Assembly: GCA_946554525.1 (NCBI GenBank) | Contig: CAMNSE010000007.1 | Coordinates: forward strand, 1 to 57,386 | Origin: an uncultured Mycoplasma sp. | GTDB taxonomy: Bacteria > Bacillota_I > Bacilli_A > RF39 > UBA660 | Direction of reading: 5' to 3' | Length of the DNA stretch: 57,386 nt | In this document: in pieces, positions 1 to 7,664 of the stretch | How positions within the stretch are numbered: position 1 is the stretch's first letter | Layout of the letters: each line of letters begins with the position of its first letter | Notes under the pieces: generated by a model | Database searches by the model: none | What the model saw: the letters and a program-made list of their open reading frames with translations, nothing else | Told to the model about the DNA's origin: nothing | Program-made: the position numbers and the translations under genes

Positions 1-71
1 TTACTTATATTAATTATTAACACTGTAACAATTAATATTAAACTAGTTATTGCTAAAATCTTTTTCTTCAT
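1..71 (-). CDS. 5' fragment of a secreted or membrane-anchored protein, cut by the window edge
   Basis: On the minus strand an ATG at 69-71 opens a frame that runs off the window after 23 codons. The visible peptide starts MKKKILAIT and continues as a hydrophobic stretch, which looks like a signal peptide or N-terminal membrane anchor. An AGG-containing purine run lies about 9 bases upstream. It begins 49 bases after the stop of the surface protein at 121-1548 and on the same strand, so the two may be co-transcribed. The function cannot be read from so little sequence. Confidence 0.5.
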   Translation of the reverse strand, partial: MKKKILAITSLILIVTVLIINIS

Positions 72-120
72 ATTTCTTGCCTACTTTCTTTAAAAAATTA
101 ATTTACTTTAAAAAATATTT

Positions 121-1548
121 TTAATTATAGCCCGGAATTGGAAGGCCGTAATCTATTACATATGGTAATTCATGTGTTCCTAATCCTCCCAAAATCTTGA
201 CACTAGATTTTAGATATATAGAGGGGCGAACACCATGGCTATTAGTCATAGAAATGCCTCCAATGAAAGCATAGGGTAAGACATAAAGAGCATAGCCAGT
301 ATAATAAGAATCAGGAGTTAGTGTCCATTGACTACCGTCTTTATATAGCCAGTTTTTTCCAGCACAATCTGTTTTTCCATATGAATTTATATTTGTTGAT
401 CTCGGGCATCCTGTTGATGCGTATGTAGCATATCCATAATCACTGGCACTCATTAAGCCTACACTTCCACTCCACGTTGCACTTATTTCTGACGTATATA
501 TTTTATTTGCGTTCATAGTATTTTGAGCTTTGCCTACATTCCACTGTACAGCTTGTATTTTATCCCTTGCTCCGCTTTTTATTCCACTTTCACTAAATTT
601 GCATGTTTTTGTTACACTTGTCGAATATGCATAACATGTTTCATCTGCTGCATTTAAATATCCGTTATTTAAACTAGATTGTAGTGTTGCACTATTCCAT
701 GGGTCAACACTAGTACCAGATAAATTCCACGCTAAGCCATCTAACGTTTCATTTCTTATTAGTTTTACTAAAGATTGCATTGTATCTGATCCACTAGGTT
801 TTACATCAAATACGCCTATTATTCTCCATAATTCATCATTAAATAATACATAGTTATTAGGATCACTTCCCTCATATCTATATCCATTCTCATTTACTAA
901 ACAATCTTTTGCTTGTGTCTCATTTGTTACGCTAGAACTACATACTTTACTTTTTAAGTATGTGTTAAAAGTCTCACTTTTCTTGGCTTCAAAATCAACT
1001 GTACATGTTGTTCCTTTTGTTGCATCTACTTCTACTTGCCAATCTATTAAATCAAACTTTGCATCTACATCTCCTGTACAACTTATACTCTTTGGCATAT
1101 AACTGCCATTCTTAGCTGGAAATGTATCTGTTGCTACATTATTTAATGTTGCAAGTATAGTAATATCATCACTTTCTTCAAATACTAAATGACACTTAGT
1201 TCCTTTATTCCCAACTTGGATATATACTTTACCATCTTTATATTCTAATTGTATACTTGTATCTCTATTTCCATTTACTTCACAGTATGACTCATCACTT
1301 AATGTATATCCACTTGTTGGTACTGCATCTATATCTCTATAACTATCTCCTTCTTTTATTTGGATAGATACTATCTCTAGATCTGTTGGATTCCAAGTAA
1401 CTTTCGTATTTATTAAGTTTAATCTGTGTTCATCTTTATAATTTGCTCTTGTTGATACAAAGAACACTACTGATGCTATTATAAGTACTACAACTGTTCC
1501 AATAAGCCATTTCTTACGATTATCTTTTTTTAATGTCTCAAACTCCAT
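121..1548 (-). CDS. Membrane-anchored surface protein, DUF6273-like C-terminus (paralogue A)
   Basis: This 475-residue protein has a charged N-terminus (MEFETLKKDNRKKW), one membrane segment at about residues 14-33 and no visible cleavage site, so it is probably N-terminally anchored with the rest outside. Residues 35-130 form a Cys-containing module shared with the proteins at 23973-25247 and 39717-41159. The C-terminal half carries NNYVLFNDELWRIIGVF, a Trp-rich middle, a GLMSASDYGYA motif and a closing GVRPSIYLKS. That order resembles DUF6273-type extracellular domains; the assignment is by pattern, not by search. Paralogue A has about 60 extra residues between the two modules. The start follows AGGATAGGGATAAT. 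The function is unknown; display or adhesion is inferred. A double-XRE gene is divergent. Confidence 0.75.
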   Translation of the reverse strand: MEFETLKKDNRKKWLIGTVVVLIIASVVFFVSTRANYKDEHRLNLINTKVTWNPTDLEIVSIQIKEGDSYRDIDAVPTSGYTLSDESYCEVNGNRDTSIQLEYKDGKVYIQVGNKGTKCHLVFEESDDITILATLNNVATDTFPAKNGSYMPKSISCTGDVDAKFDLIDWQVEVDATKGTTCTVDFEAKKSETFNTYLKSKVCSSSVTNETQAKDCLVNENGYRYEGSDPNNYVLFNDELWRIIGVFDVKPSGSDTMQSLVKLIRNETLDGLAWNLSGTSVDPWNSATLQSSLNNGYLNAADETCYAYSTSVTKTCKFSESGIKSGARDKIQAVQWNVGKAQNTMNANKIYTSEISATWSGSVGLMSASDYGYATYASTGCPRSTNINSYGKTDCAGKNWLYKDGSQWTLTPDSYYTGYALYVLPYAFIGGISMTNSHGVRPSIYLKSSVKILGGLGTHELPYVIDYGLPIPGYN

Positions 1549-1640
1549 ATTATCCCTATCCTTTACTTCTTTATATCATATTTACTAATATTTTTCATTA
1601 GCTTCGACAAATGATATCAAAACCTATCATATATTTTTCT

Positions 1641-1697
1641 ATGTTACAATAATAGTATATAATATCAAGGATTATTTTTCAACAAAAATGTTACAAT
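1641..1697. promoter_or_regulatory. Direct repeats between surface gene A and its divergent XRE regulator
   Basis: The 10-base sequence ATGTTACAAT occurs at 1641-1650 and again at 1688-1697, 47 bases apart, in the 200-base divergent intergenic region. A TATAAT element lies at 1658-1663 after the first repeat. Repeats placed between a divergent XRE gene and its neighbour are commonly operators, so these are candidate binding sites for the protein at 1755-2285. Function is inferred. Confidence 0.35.
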
Positions 1698-1754
1698 ATA
1701 CGTACTTTTTTATGAGATTTAAAATTATCTAAGATAATATTCATAGTGATTATT

Positions 1755-2285
1755 ATGGAAAAAGAAATAAGAAATATAACTATTGTAGAAGAAAAAGCAA
1801 GGCAAATTAGAATAGATAAAGAATTAACTCAAAAAGAGTTTGGGGATATCTTAGGTATATCAAAAAGCTACGTATCTGATATTGAAAATGGTTATACAGG
1901 TCTCTCCATAGATCAAATAAATAAAATATGCAACTTTGCTGATGTTACATTTGATTACATGTTTGACTTTTGTAAAGATTTAAATAAACATGTAATCAAA
2001 GTAGAAAAAATAAATTTAAAAATACTTGGAAATAATTTAAAAACCATTAGAAAAGATTTAAATTATACTCAAGAAAAATTAGCAAGTAAATTAAATGTTT
2101 CAAGAACACTTATTACTCATTATGAAAAAGGAATAAGAAAAATAAGCACTGCTGATTTAAAGCAAATATGTGAAATAAGTGGGTTTAGTGCTGACTGGTG
2201 CGTTGGTAAACTAAATGAGTGTATTAAAAGAGAACAAATAAAAAAGATTAAGCCAAAAGAAATTAGGGAATTAATTAATGCTTAA
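1755..2285 (+). CDS. Tandem XRE-family helix-turn-helix regulator
   Basis: This is a 176-residue DNA-binding protein with two complete XRE (Cro/C1) helix-turn-helix domains. The first holds LTQKEFGDILGISKSYVSDIE, shortened here to its core LTQKEFGDILGIS, at about residues 25-60. The second holds YTQEKLASKLNVSRTLITHYE, core YTQEKLASKLNVS, at about 105-145. Two domains in one chain would allow one monomer to bind two half-sites. I chose the ATG at 1755, since AGTGAT sits upstream; a GTG at 1746 would add three residues. It is divergent from surface gene A and probably controls it or itself. Its C-terminus has no visible metal or ligand motif. Confidence 0.85.
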   Translation: MEKEIRNITIVEEKARQIRIDKELTQKEFGDILGISKSYVSDIENGYTGLSIDQINKICNFADVTFDYMFDFCKDLNKHVIKVEKINLKILGNNLKTIRKDLNYTQEKLASKLNVSRTLITHYEKGIRKISTADLKQICEISGFSADWCVGKLNECIKREQIKKIKPKEIRELINA

Positions 2286-2318
2286 TCTTTTTTATTTTCA
2301 CAAAAAGCGAATATTTGT

Positions 2319-2347
2319 TTGACATTATAAATCTATTATAGTATAAT
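2319..2347 (+). promoter_or_regulatory. Consensus sigma-A promoter ahead of the KilA-N/Bro-N remnant
   Basis: TTGACA (2319-2324) and TATAAT (2342-2347) are separated by exactly 17 bases. This is a perfect housekeeping promoter reading into the broken KilA-N gene and probably the Bro-N gene behind it. Confidence 0.7.
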
Positions 2348-2392
2348 ACATTTATATGATAACACTGGCTTGATAATTCGTTAAAGGGAGGA

Positions 2393-2922
2393 ATGGTTAA
2401 GTAATTATGATACAATAGAATTCCTAGGGCTATGGGAAGTACTAAGTAATGAAAATTTTAATTCGGCGGAATTCAGCCTAATTAAAAATGAAGCGCCTAA
2501 AAAATCTTTTACAATGTCTCCAAGTCAGTGGTGTACAAGGACAAATGCTAAAGGCATAGTAGCTAGCAAAGGAAAATATAGTTCCCAAAATAACAGATGA
2601 ACAAAAGCAATTTGTATATGCTAATGAAGCTGACATTATAAATGTTGCTTTATTCGGAATGACAGCAAAAGAATGGAGAGAGAAAAATCCTGAATTAGAA
2701 GGAAATATAAGAGATTATGCAGATATACTTCATTTAGTAGTTTTAAGCAATCTTGAAGTTTTAAATGCAAGTATGATTGATAATAATATTGATCAAAAAA
2801 TAAGATTAGAAAAACTAAATCAAACAGCAAGAAAAGCATTAGTAATTTTAGCAAATGATAAAAATATTATGGGAATTGAAAATCTAGATAAAAAGAATGG
2901 CAAATTAATAGTAAAGCATTAA
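2393..2922 (+). pseudogene. KilA-N domain protein, decayed by internal deletion and frameshift
   Basis: Two frames together encode pieces of a KilA-N family phage-type DNA-binding protein. From 2403 one frame reads YDTIEFLGLWEVLSNENFNS, then a KilA-N-like SFTMSPSQW and a TNAKGI motif, and it ends at TGA 2598-2600. Another frame, from about 2581, resumes with VPKITDEQKQFVYANEADI and GNIRDYADILHLVVLSNLE, the family's C-terminal part, and stops at 2922. The end of the KilA-N domain and the linker are missing, consistent with a deletion at about 2580. The 5' end is also damaged: after GGGAGG the ATG at 2393 reads only three codons before TAA. From 2659 the C-terminal piece remains open for 87 codons, but it is unlikely to be a complete functional protein. 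Confidence 0.7.
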
Positions 2923-2978
2923 AAAAATATAATGAAAAAGTTTTGGAAAATATTAAATATACGAAAAAGGATGTGATA

Positions 2979-3842
2979 ATGTTGAAAGAAAATAAATTAG
3001 AAACTATTGTGGGATTATTCGAAGAAAAAGAAATTAGAAGTGTGTGGGATAGTGAAATTGAGGATTATTATTTTAGTATAATTGATGTTATTAGTGCTTT
3101 AACTGACAATGATTATGATAAATCTAGAAATTATTGGAAATGGTTAAAAGGTAAATTAAAAGACGAAGGATGTGAACTGGTTAGTAATACTAACCAGTTG
3201 AAAATGAGAGCGCAAGACGGAAAAATGAGAGCAACAGACACTTTGGATACAAAAGGAATTTTAAGATTAATCGAATCTGTTCCAAGTCCAAAGGCAGAAC
3301 CTTTTAAATTATGGCTTGCTAATTTAGGAAGCGAAAGAATCGATGAAGTATTTGATCCTGAGATTGCTGCTAATAGGGTTGTTAATTATTATCGTAGCAA
3401 AGGTTATAGTGATGAATGGATAAAAAAAAGATTACTTGCTATTGTTGATAGATTTAAACTAACTGATATATGGAAAAATGGAGGTATTGAAAAACCAGAG
3501 GAATATGCAATACTTACAAATGAAATATACAAAGGCTGGTCAGGTATGAAAACAAGTGAATACAAAGCATATAAAGGTTTAAGAAAAGAGTCTTTAAGAG
3601 ATAATATGACTGATATTGAAATTGCCCTAACCAATATCGGCGAAATTGCTACTCGTGATATTGCAACTAGTGAGCATCCACAAGGCTTAAATGAAAATAT
3701 GAAAGTTGCTAAACGTGGAGGTAAAGTTGCAAATGATGCAAGAATATCTTATGAACAAGAGACAAAAATGTCTGCTATCTCTAAAGAAAATGCATTAGAT
3801 TATAAATATATAAATCAAAATAATCAAATAGAAAATAAATAG
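2979..3842 (+). CDS. Bro-N domain phage-antirepressor / DinD-like protein
   Basis: This 287-residue protein starts MLKENKLETIVGLFEEKEIR and continues with a Bro-N fold (SVWDSEIEDYYFSIIDVISAL) and the motif RNYWKWLKGKL. The C-terminal part carries VPSPKAEPFKLWLANLGSER and RVVNYYRSKGYSDEWI, as in DinD-like and BRO-family proteins of phages and bacterial islands. Such proteins bind DNA or counter repressors; the specific role here is unknown. I chose ATG 2979 over a TTG at 2943 because AAGGATGTGATA lies just upstream. It follows the KilA-N pseudogene by 56 bases and may share its promoter, so the pair looks like a phage-derived remnant. Confidence 0.8.
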   Translation: MLKENKLETIVGLFEEKEIRSVWDSEIEDYYFSIIDVISALTDNDYDKSRNYWKWLKGKLKDEGCELVSNTNQLKMRAQDGKMRATDTLDTKGILRLIESVPSPKAEPFKLWLANLGSERIDEVFDPEIAANRVVNYYRSKGYSDEWIKKRLLAIVDRFKLTDIWKNGGIEKPEEYAILTNEIYKGWSGMKTSEYKAYKGLRKESLRDNMTDIEIALTNIGEIATRDIATSEHPQGLNENMKVAKRGGKVANDARISYEQETKMSAISKENALDYKYINQNNQIENK

Positions 3843-3850
3843 TTTAAATT

Positions 3851-3905
3851 TAATTGCATCATAAATATTGTCAATTGCATCATTGTCCATAAAATGATGC
3901 AATTG
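3851..3905. repeat. Direct plus inverted repeats of AATTGCATCAT
   Basis: AATTGCATCAT occurs at 3852-3862 and again at 3873-3883, and its complement lies at 3895-3905. The second and third copies extend to a perfect 13-base stem (3872-3884 with 3893-3905) around an 8-base loop. It sits just after the Bro-N gene. There is no T-run, so it is a weak terminator and could equally be a protein-binding site. Confidence 0.5.
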
Positions 3906-3952
3906 AACAAACAAGATACAAAATATAAATGGAATAATTAATTAAGGAAGTA

Positions 3953-3982
3953 AAAAGCTATGTTTATTTAAACATAGCTTTT
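3953..3982. terminator. Bidirectional terminator of gapA
   Basis: A perfect 14-base stem AAAAGCTATGTTTA with a two-base loop overlaps the gapA stop codon. It has a T-run in both directions, so it can end gapA on the minus strand and the Bro-N unit on the plus strand. Confidence 0.75.
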
Positions 3983-4959
3983 GCAGTTCTAAGCATTTGA
4001 GCCGTATATCCATATTCATTATCATACCAAGCTACTACTTTTATTAGGTTTGGTGTTACACTTGTTGAAAAAATATCAAATAAAGCTCCAACATCACTTC
4101 CTATAATGTCACTAGATACAATAGGATCATGTGTTACTTTTAATGTTTCATTTTGATTTGCCTCAAACATTTGGTTTATTTCTTCTTTAGTTGTTGCTCT
4201 TTTAGGAATAAATGTTAGTTCTACTAAAGATCCATCCATTACAGGGACACGGTAAGCTCCTCCATCAAGTCTTCCTTCAAGGCTTGGAATTACTTTTCCA
4301 ATAGCTGATGCTGCTCCTGTTGATGTTGGAACAATATTTTGTGCACACGCTCTACCACGTCTTGAATAAATTCCTTTTTTATGAGATACATCAAGTGTCG
4401 CCTGATCATTTGTATAAGCATGGATTGTAGACATAAATCCTCTTTCAATACCAATATTTTTTTCTAATAAATTAGCTACTGGTGCTAAACAATTTGTTGT
4501 ACAGCTTGCTGCAGATACTATTTGTTCAGTTCCATCAAGGATACTATCATTCACATTAAATACTACTGTTTTTACGTTATCGGATTTTGAAGGTGCTGAT
4601 ATTAAAACTTTTTTAGCTCCTGCATTTATATGTTTATAAGCATCTTCATAAGTTGTAAACTTACCAGTGCACTCAAGTACTAAATCAATATTTAAATCTT
4701 TCCACGGAAGTCTCTCTGGATCAAGTTCATTAAATACTTTAATTCTTTTTTTACTATTTACTACTATTTCATCATTTTCATATGTAATAAGATCAGGATA
4801 AAAAGAACCTTGAGCGGTATCATATTTAGCTAAATAAGCTAAATCTTCTGCTCCTTTTGTATCATTAATTGCTACAATATCAAAACCTGTTGTAGTTACT
4901 ATCCTTCTGAATGCTAGTCTTCCTATTCTACCAAAACCATTAATTGCTACTCTAATCAT
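3964..4959 (-). CDS. gapA: Glyceraldehyde-3-phosphate dehydrogenase, type I
   Basis: This enzyme oxidises glyceraldehyde 3-phosphate to 1,3-bisphosphoglycerate with NAD in glycolysis. The 331 residues are full length. The Rossmann motif INGFGRIGR is at 6-14, an acidic residue at D33 suggests NAD preference, the active-site signature ASCTTNCL gives the nucleophile C153, and the base is H180 (STIHAYT). The C-terminal WYDNEYGYTAQ motif is present. The start overlaps the stop of the kinase gene upstream by 8 bases, so the two are one transcription unit with gapA second. Confidence 0.97.
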   Translation of the reverse strand: MIRVAINGFGRIGRLAFRRIVTTTGFDIVAINDTKGAEDLAYLAKYDTAQGSFYPDLITYENDEIVVNSKKRIKVFNELDPERLPWKDLNIDLVLECTGKFTTYEDAYKHINAGAKKVLISAPSKSDNVKTVVFNVNDSILDGTEQIVSAASCTTNCLAPVANLLEKNIGIERGFMSTIHAYTNDQATLDVSHKKGIYSRRGRACAQNIVPTSTGAASAIGKVIPSLEGRLDGGAYRVPVMDGSLVELTFIPKRATTKEEINQMFEANQNETLKVTHDPIVSSDIIGSDVGALFDIFSTSVTPNLIKVVAWYDNEYGYTAQMLRTAKAMFK

Positions 4960-6595
4960 TACTATCTCCTCCTATAAATTCTCTTAGAATACTATTTTTA
5001 TCTACCATTTCACTAGAAATGGAATAAAACCCTCTTAAAAATTTTAATAATCTTCTTGCTTCTTCATAATAAAGTGATTCTGTATCTACAGATAATAAAA
5101 GTGGCTCTGCAAATACTTTTAAAACTCCAAGTTCATATGGAAGCGCTGTATTAATAATACAATCTGCTTGATGAACATAAGGAAAAATATATTTTTCTTC
5201 CCCATTTCTAACGCTTTGCCATGAAGCAAGTGTTTTAGAAACATCATGTCCTCTAGTCCTATTATCTCTTACCATTCTTCTAATAAGCCTTAAATCAAGC
5301 GTTGAAATATAATTATGTCTATCAATATTAAGCGGAATAAAAGGACTTAAATATATTTTATATTTATACCTTTCAGGTATAAACGGGGTTAAATCATCAT
5401 TTAGTGAATGCAAGCCCTCTATTAATATAATGCTATTATCTTTTAATTTTATGTGACGGTTATGATATTCTTTTTTACCAGTCATAAAATTAAACATAGG
5501 TACATTTACCGTCTCACCTTTTAGTAGTGCAAGTAAATGATTATTTAGTAGTTCGACATCTACTGCTTGTAAACATTCAAAATCATATTCACCAAATTCA
5601 TTTTTTGGAGTATTCTCCCTTTCAACAAAATAATCATCAGTTGAAATACAAATTGGCTCATACCCCTTACTTCTAAGGTAAGATCCTAACACTCTTGTAG
5701 TAGTTGTTTTACCACTACTTGAAGGACCAGCTATCATAATAAATTTTCTTTCACTTGTTCTTAAAATTTCTTTACTAGCTCTTTTTATTTGATCATTAAA
5801 ATGAAGTTCACATGATTCAATAAATCCTTTAATTTCACCATTACTAACAAGATTATTTAAATTTGCCAAATATGGAGTATTCATTCTTTTTAACCAATCT
5901 TGTCCTTCGTAAAATGAATGAATTATATTTTCATGATGAACATATTCAGGAATACGGCCACTAGTTAAGGAGCTGGGATACAAAAATATAATACGATTAT
6001 TACCTAAATATTTTAAATCAAATTTACTAACATACTTTGTACTATATGGAAGATTAACATAAAAATAATTTAAATAATCTTTTAATTTATAAATTGTTAC
6101 TATAGAATCATATACTTGAATATTATTTGCTTTTTCAAAATAACAAGAAGCCTCATAATAATTCTCTAATTCTTTTTTCAATATATTATAACGAGTAAAG
6201 GGATGATCTTCTAAAATAATTTTAGCCATTTCAGATTTTATCTTAGAAATATCTTCACTTGTAAATTTTTTATCAGATATTATTTCTCCTAACATTCCTT
6301 TAGGGACACTATGTAAATAGTGAATATCTGCATTTTTAAAAGTAGATTTTAGAGCTACTTCAAAAATAAATTTAACTGCGGCTTTATAAATTTTTGCCCC
6401 TTCAGTACAAGTAGAATCAAAAAACTCTATTTCTTCATCCTTCACTACTTTATCAGTTAAAGAAAATATTTCATTATTTTTTTTAACTCCTAAAACCGTA
6501 TCTTTTAATTTTGAATGCTTACTAATTTCTAAATAACTAGTTCCTTTAGGATACTCTTCTTTTTTATTTTCATAAGATATTGTAATTAACTCCAT
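4952..6595 (-). CDS. Uridine kinase-like nucleoside kinase with N-terminal TGS/ThrRS-like module
   Basis: The 547-residue protein joins an N-terminal ubiquitin-like TGS region and a ThrRS editing-like region (residues 1-200; a YLHSVPKGMLGE motif replaces the metal-binding histidines) to a C-terminal P-loop kinase of the uridine kinase/phosphoribulokinase family. The Walker A motif GPSSSGKTTT is at 290-299, followed by STDDYFVER and LIEGLHSLND. This architecture is common in Firmicutes and is annotated as nucleoside kinase; substrate specificity is not proven. The start follows AAGGGGTATGTGAT. Translation is coupled to gapA through an 8-base overlap. Confidence 0.85.
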   Translation of the reverse strand: MELITISYENKKEEYPKGTSYLEISKHSKLKDTVLGVKKNNEIFSLTDKVVKDEEIEFFDSTCTEGAKIYKAAVKFIFEVALKSTFKNADIHYLHSVPKGMLGEIISDKKFTSEDISKIKSEMAKIILEDHPFTRYNILKKELENYYEASCYFEKANNIQVYDSIVTIYKLKDYLNYFYVNLPYSTKYVSKFDLKYLGNNRIIFLYPSSLTSGRIPEYVHHENIIHSFYEGQDWLKRMNTPYLANLNNLVSNGEIKGFIESCELHFNDQIKRASKEILRTSERKFIMIAGPSSSGKTTTTRVLGSYLRSKGYEPICISTDDYFVERENTPKNEFGEYDFECLQAVDVELLNNHLLALLKGETVNVPMFNFMTGKKEYHNRHIKLKDNSIILIEGLHSLNDDLTPFIPERYKYKIYLSPFIPLNIDRHNYISTLDLRLIRRMVRDNRTRGHDVSKTLASWQSVRNGEEKYIFPYVHQADCIINTALPYELGVLKVFAEPLLLSVDTESLYYEEARRLLKFLRGFYSISSEMVDKNSILREFIGGDSND

Positions 6596-6677
6596 ATCAC
6601 ATACCCCTTATTCTATTATATCTTATCATATTTTTTTCTATTTGTCATAAAAAAATAGAAGTTTTCATATATTAATC

Positions 6678-6706
6678 TTGAATAACGTACAATTGTATTG
6701 TATAAT
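6678..6706 (+). promoter_or_regulatory. Promoter of the putative type I toxin mRNA
   Basis: TTGAAT (6678-6683), a 17-base spacer and TATAAT (6701-6706) predict a start at about 6713. The transcript would begin at the left arm of the long inverted repeat and run through the small frames at 6784-6886. Confidence 0.65.
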
Positions 6707-6783
6707 TATTATGAGATACATATGATAGTTAGGTGTTTTACTCTATTCCCTCATCTTTAGATGATAGAATCGAGGTGATTTCT

Positions 6784-6886
6784 ATGATATTAAATATTAT
6801 AGAAAGGATTAAATCTTTTGGATTTGTTAGTTGCGTTTGCACTAATTGTGTTTTACACAATCTTAAGCCTTAAAAATAAGGATTAA
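6784..6886 (+). CDS. Small toxin-like peptide region, split over two frames
   Basis: An ATG at 6784 follows an excellent GAGGTGAT ribosome site and opens a 29-codon frame that ends at 6873; its product starts MILNIIERIKSFGF. In the +1 frame, codons 6818-6886 encode LDLLVAFALIVFYTI followed by LSLKNKD, the hydrophobic core and charged tail expected of a small holin-like or Fst-like membrane toxin. Deleting one T from the TTTT run at 6816-6819 would fuse MILNIIERIKS to this core as a peptide of about 33 residues. Either the toxin is frameshift-inactivated, or it starts at TTG 6818 behind AAAGGA. The toxin role is inferred from context. Confidence 0.4.
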
Positions 6887-6889
6887 CTT

Positions 6890-7006
6890 AAAAGAAAACA
6901 CCACTTCAGCATGAATGGTGTTTTCACTACGCAAACGTAGAGTATACACCTAACACGCAAAAATCAGATGTATCTCTTTTTTTATTATATGAAGAATCCT
7001 TCATCT
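6890..7006 (-). ncRNA. Putative antisense RNA antitoxin of a type I system
   Basis: A near-consensus promoter (7013-7041) would start a minus-strand RNA at about 7006. It would end at the hairpin 6894-6925, whose minus-strand 3' side is T-rich, giving about 115 nt. Its 3' end overlaps and is antisense to the 3' end of the plus-strand transcript. This convergent arrangement with a shared terminator is known from par/fst and txpA/ratA loci. It is predicted only from promoter and terminator signals. Confidence 0.5.
6894..6925. terminator. Shared terminator of the convergent small RNAs
   Basis: The outer stem GAAAACACCA / TGGTGTTTTC (6894-6903 with 6916-6925) is continued by TTCA / TGAA around loop GCA. 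T-rich sequence follows on the minus strand and TTTTC on the plus strand. Confidence 0.6.
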
Positions 7007-7012
7007 GTATAC

Positions 7013-7041
7013 ATTCTATCATAATTTATTATTTTTGTCAA
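7013..7041 (-). promoter_or_regulatory. Promoter of the antisense RNA
   Basis: On the minus strand TTGACA (7036-7041), a 17-base spacer and TAGAAT (7013-7018) form a near-consensus promoter. It faces the toxin promoter at 6678-6706 across about 300 bases. Confidence 0.65.
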
Positions 7042-7094
7042 TTTACTGAATAAAATCTTAAAAATCATACTATATATTATATAGGTGAAAAAAT

Positions 7095-7664
7095 ATGAAC
7101 ATTGTACCAACAGTAATTGAAAAAACTAGTAATAAAGAATACGCTTATGACTTATACTCCAGACTACTAAAAGACCGCATTATTTTCTTAAGCGGTGAAA
7201 TTAATGATAATGTAGCTTCTATCGTTGTAAGTGAACTTTTATATTTAGATTCCTTAAACCATGATGATATTTACTTATATATTAATAGCCCAGGAGGGGC
7301 TGTAACAAGTGGCCTTGCCATTTATGACACCATGAATTTTATTAAAAGTGATGTTAAGACCATAGTTGTAGGAATGGCAGCTTCTATGGGAGCATTTCTT
7401 TTATCTAGTGGAACCAAAGGAAAAAGATGCGCTCTAAAGAATGCTGAAGTTATGATTCATCAAGTATTAGGAGGAGCACAAGGACAAGCAACAGACATAA
7501 AAATTCATGCTGAACATATTTTAAAAATAAAAAAGAAGCTAAATGAAATTTTAGCATCTAATACTGGCAAATCAATTGCCAAAATTATTAAAGATTGTGA
7601 ACGAGATAACTATATGAGTGCTGATGAAGCACTTAAATATGGCTTAATTGATGAAATCATTTAA
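7095..7664 (+). CDS. clpP: ATP-dependent Clp protease proteolytic subunit
   Basis: ClpP is the serine peptidase barrel that degrades proteins unfolded by ClpX or ClpC. The 189 residues are full length. The catalytic triad is visible: S97 in GMAASMGA, H122 in [15 protein letters not shown] and D171 in CERDNYMS. The substrate-pore motif SPGGAVTSG is at 65-73. The start follows AGGTGAAAAAAT. The stop overlaps that of the convergent whiA by 4 bases. Clustering with whiA and yvcK is conserved in Firmicutes. I see no clear CtsR or CIRCE operator upstream. Confidence 0.96.
   Translation: MNIVPTVIEKTSNKEYAYDLYSRLLKDRIIFLSGEINDNVASIVVSELLYLDSLNHDDIYLYINSPGGAVTSGLAIYDTMNFIKSDVKTIVVGMAASMGAFLLSSGTKGKRCALKNAEVMIHQVLGGAQGQATDIKIHAEHILKIKKKLNEILASNTGKSIAKIIKDCERDNYMSADEALKYGLIDEII

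Larger units (their letters stand above)
6713..6976. repeat. Long-range imperfect inverted repeat framing the small toxin-like locus
   Basis: The left arm (6713-6725 and 6728-6744) pairs with the right arm (6939-6954 and 6964-6976). One block, GAGATACATATGA, matches the complement of TCAGATGTATCTC with one mismatch. The other, GTTAGGTGTTTTACTCT, matches the complement of AGAGTATACACCTAAC with two differences. A transcript across the locus would fold 5' end to 3' end, as stable type I toxin mRNAs often do. A T7 run follows the right arm. Confidence 0.55.

Noticed and set aside
2636-2854. Minus-strand open frame of 72 codons opposite the KilA-N remnant
   Set aside because: It is hydrophobic only because it is the complement of an Asn/Lys/Ile-rich coding strand, has no ribosome site, and lies wholly opposite recognisable KilA-N C-terminal sequence.
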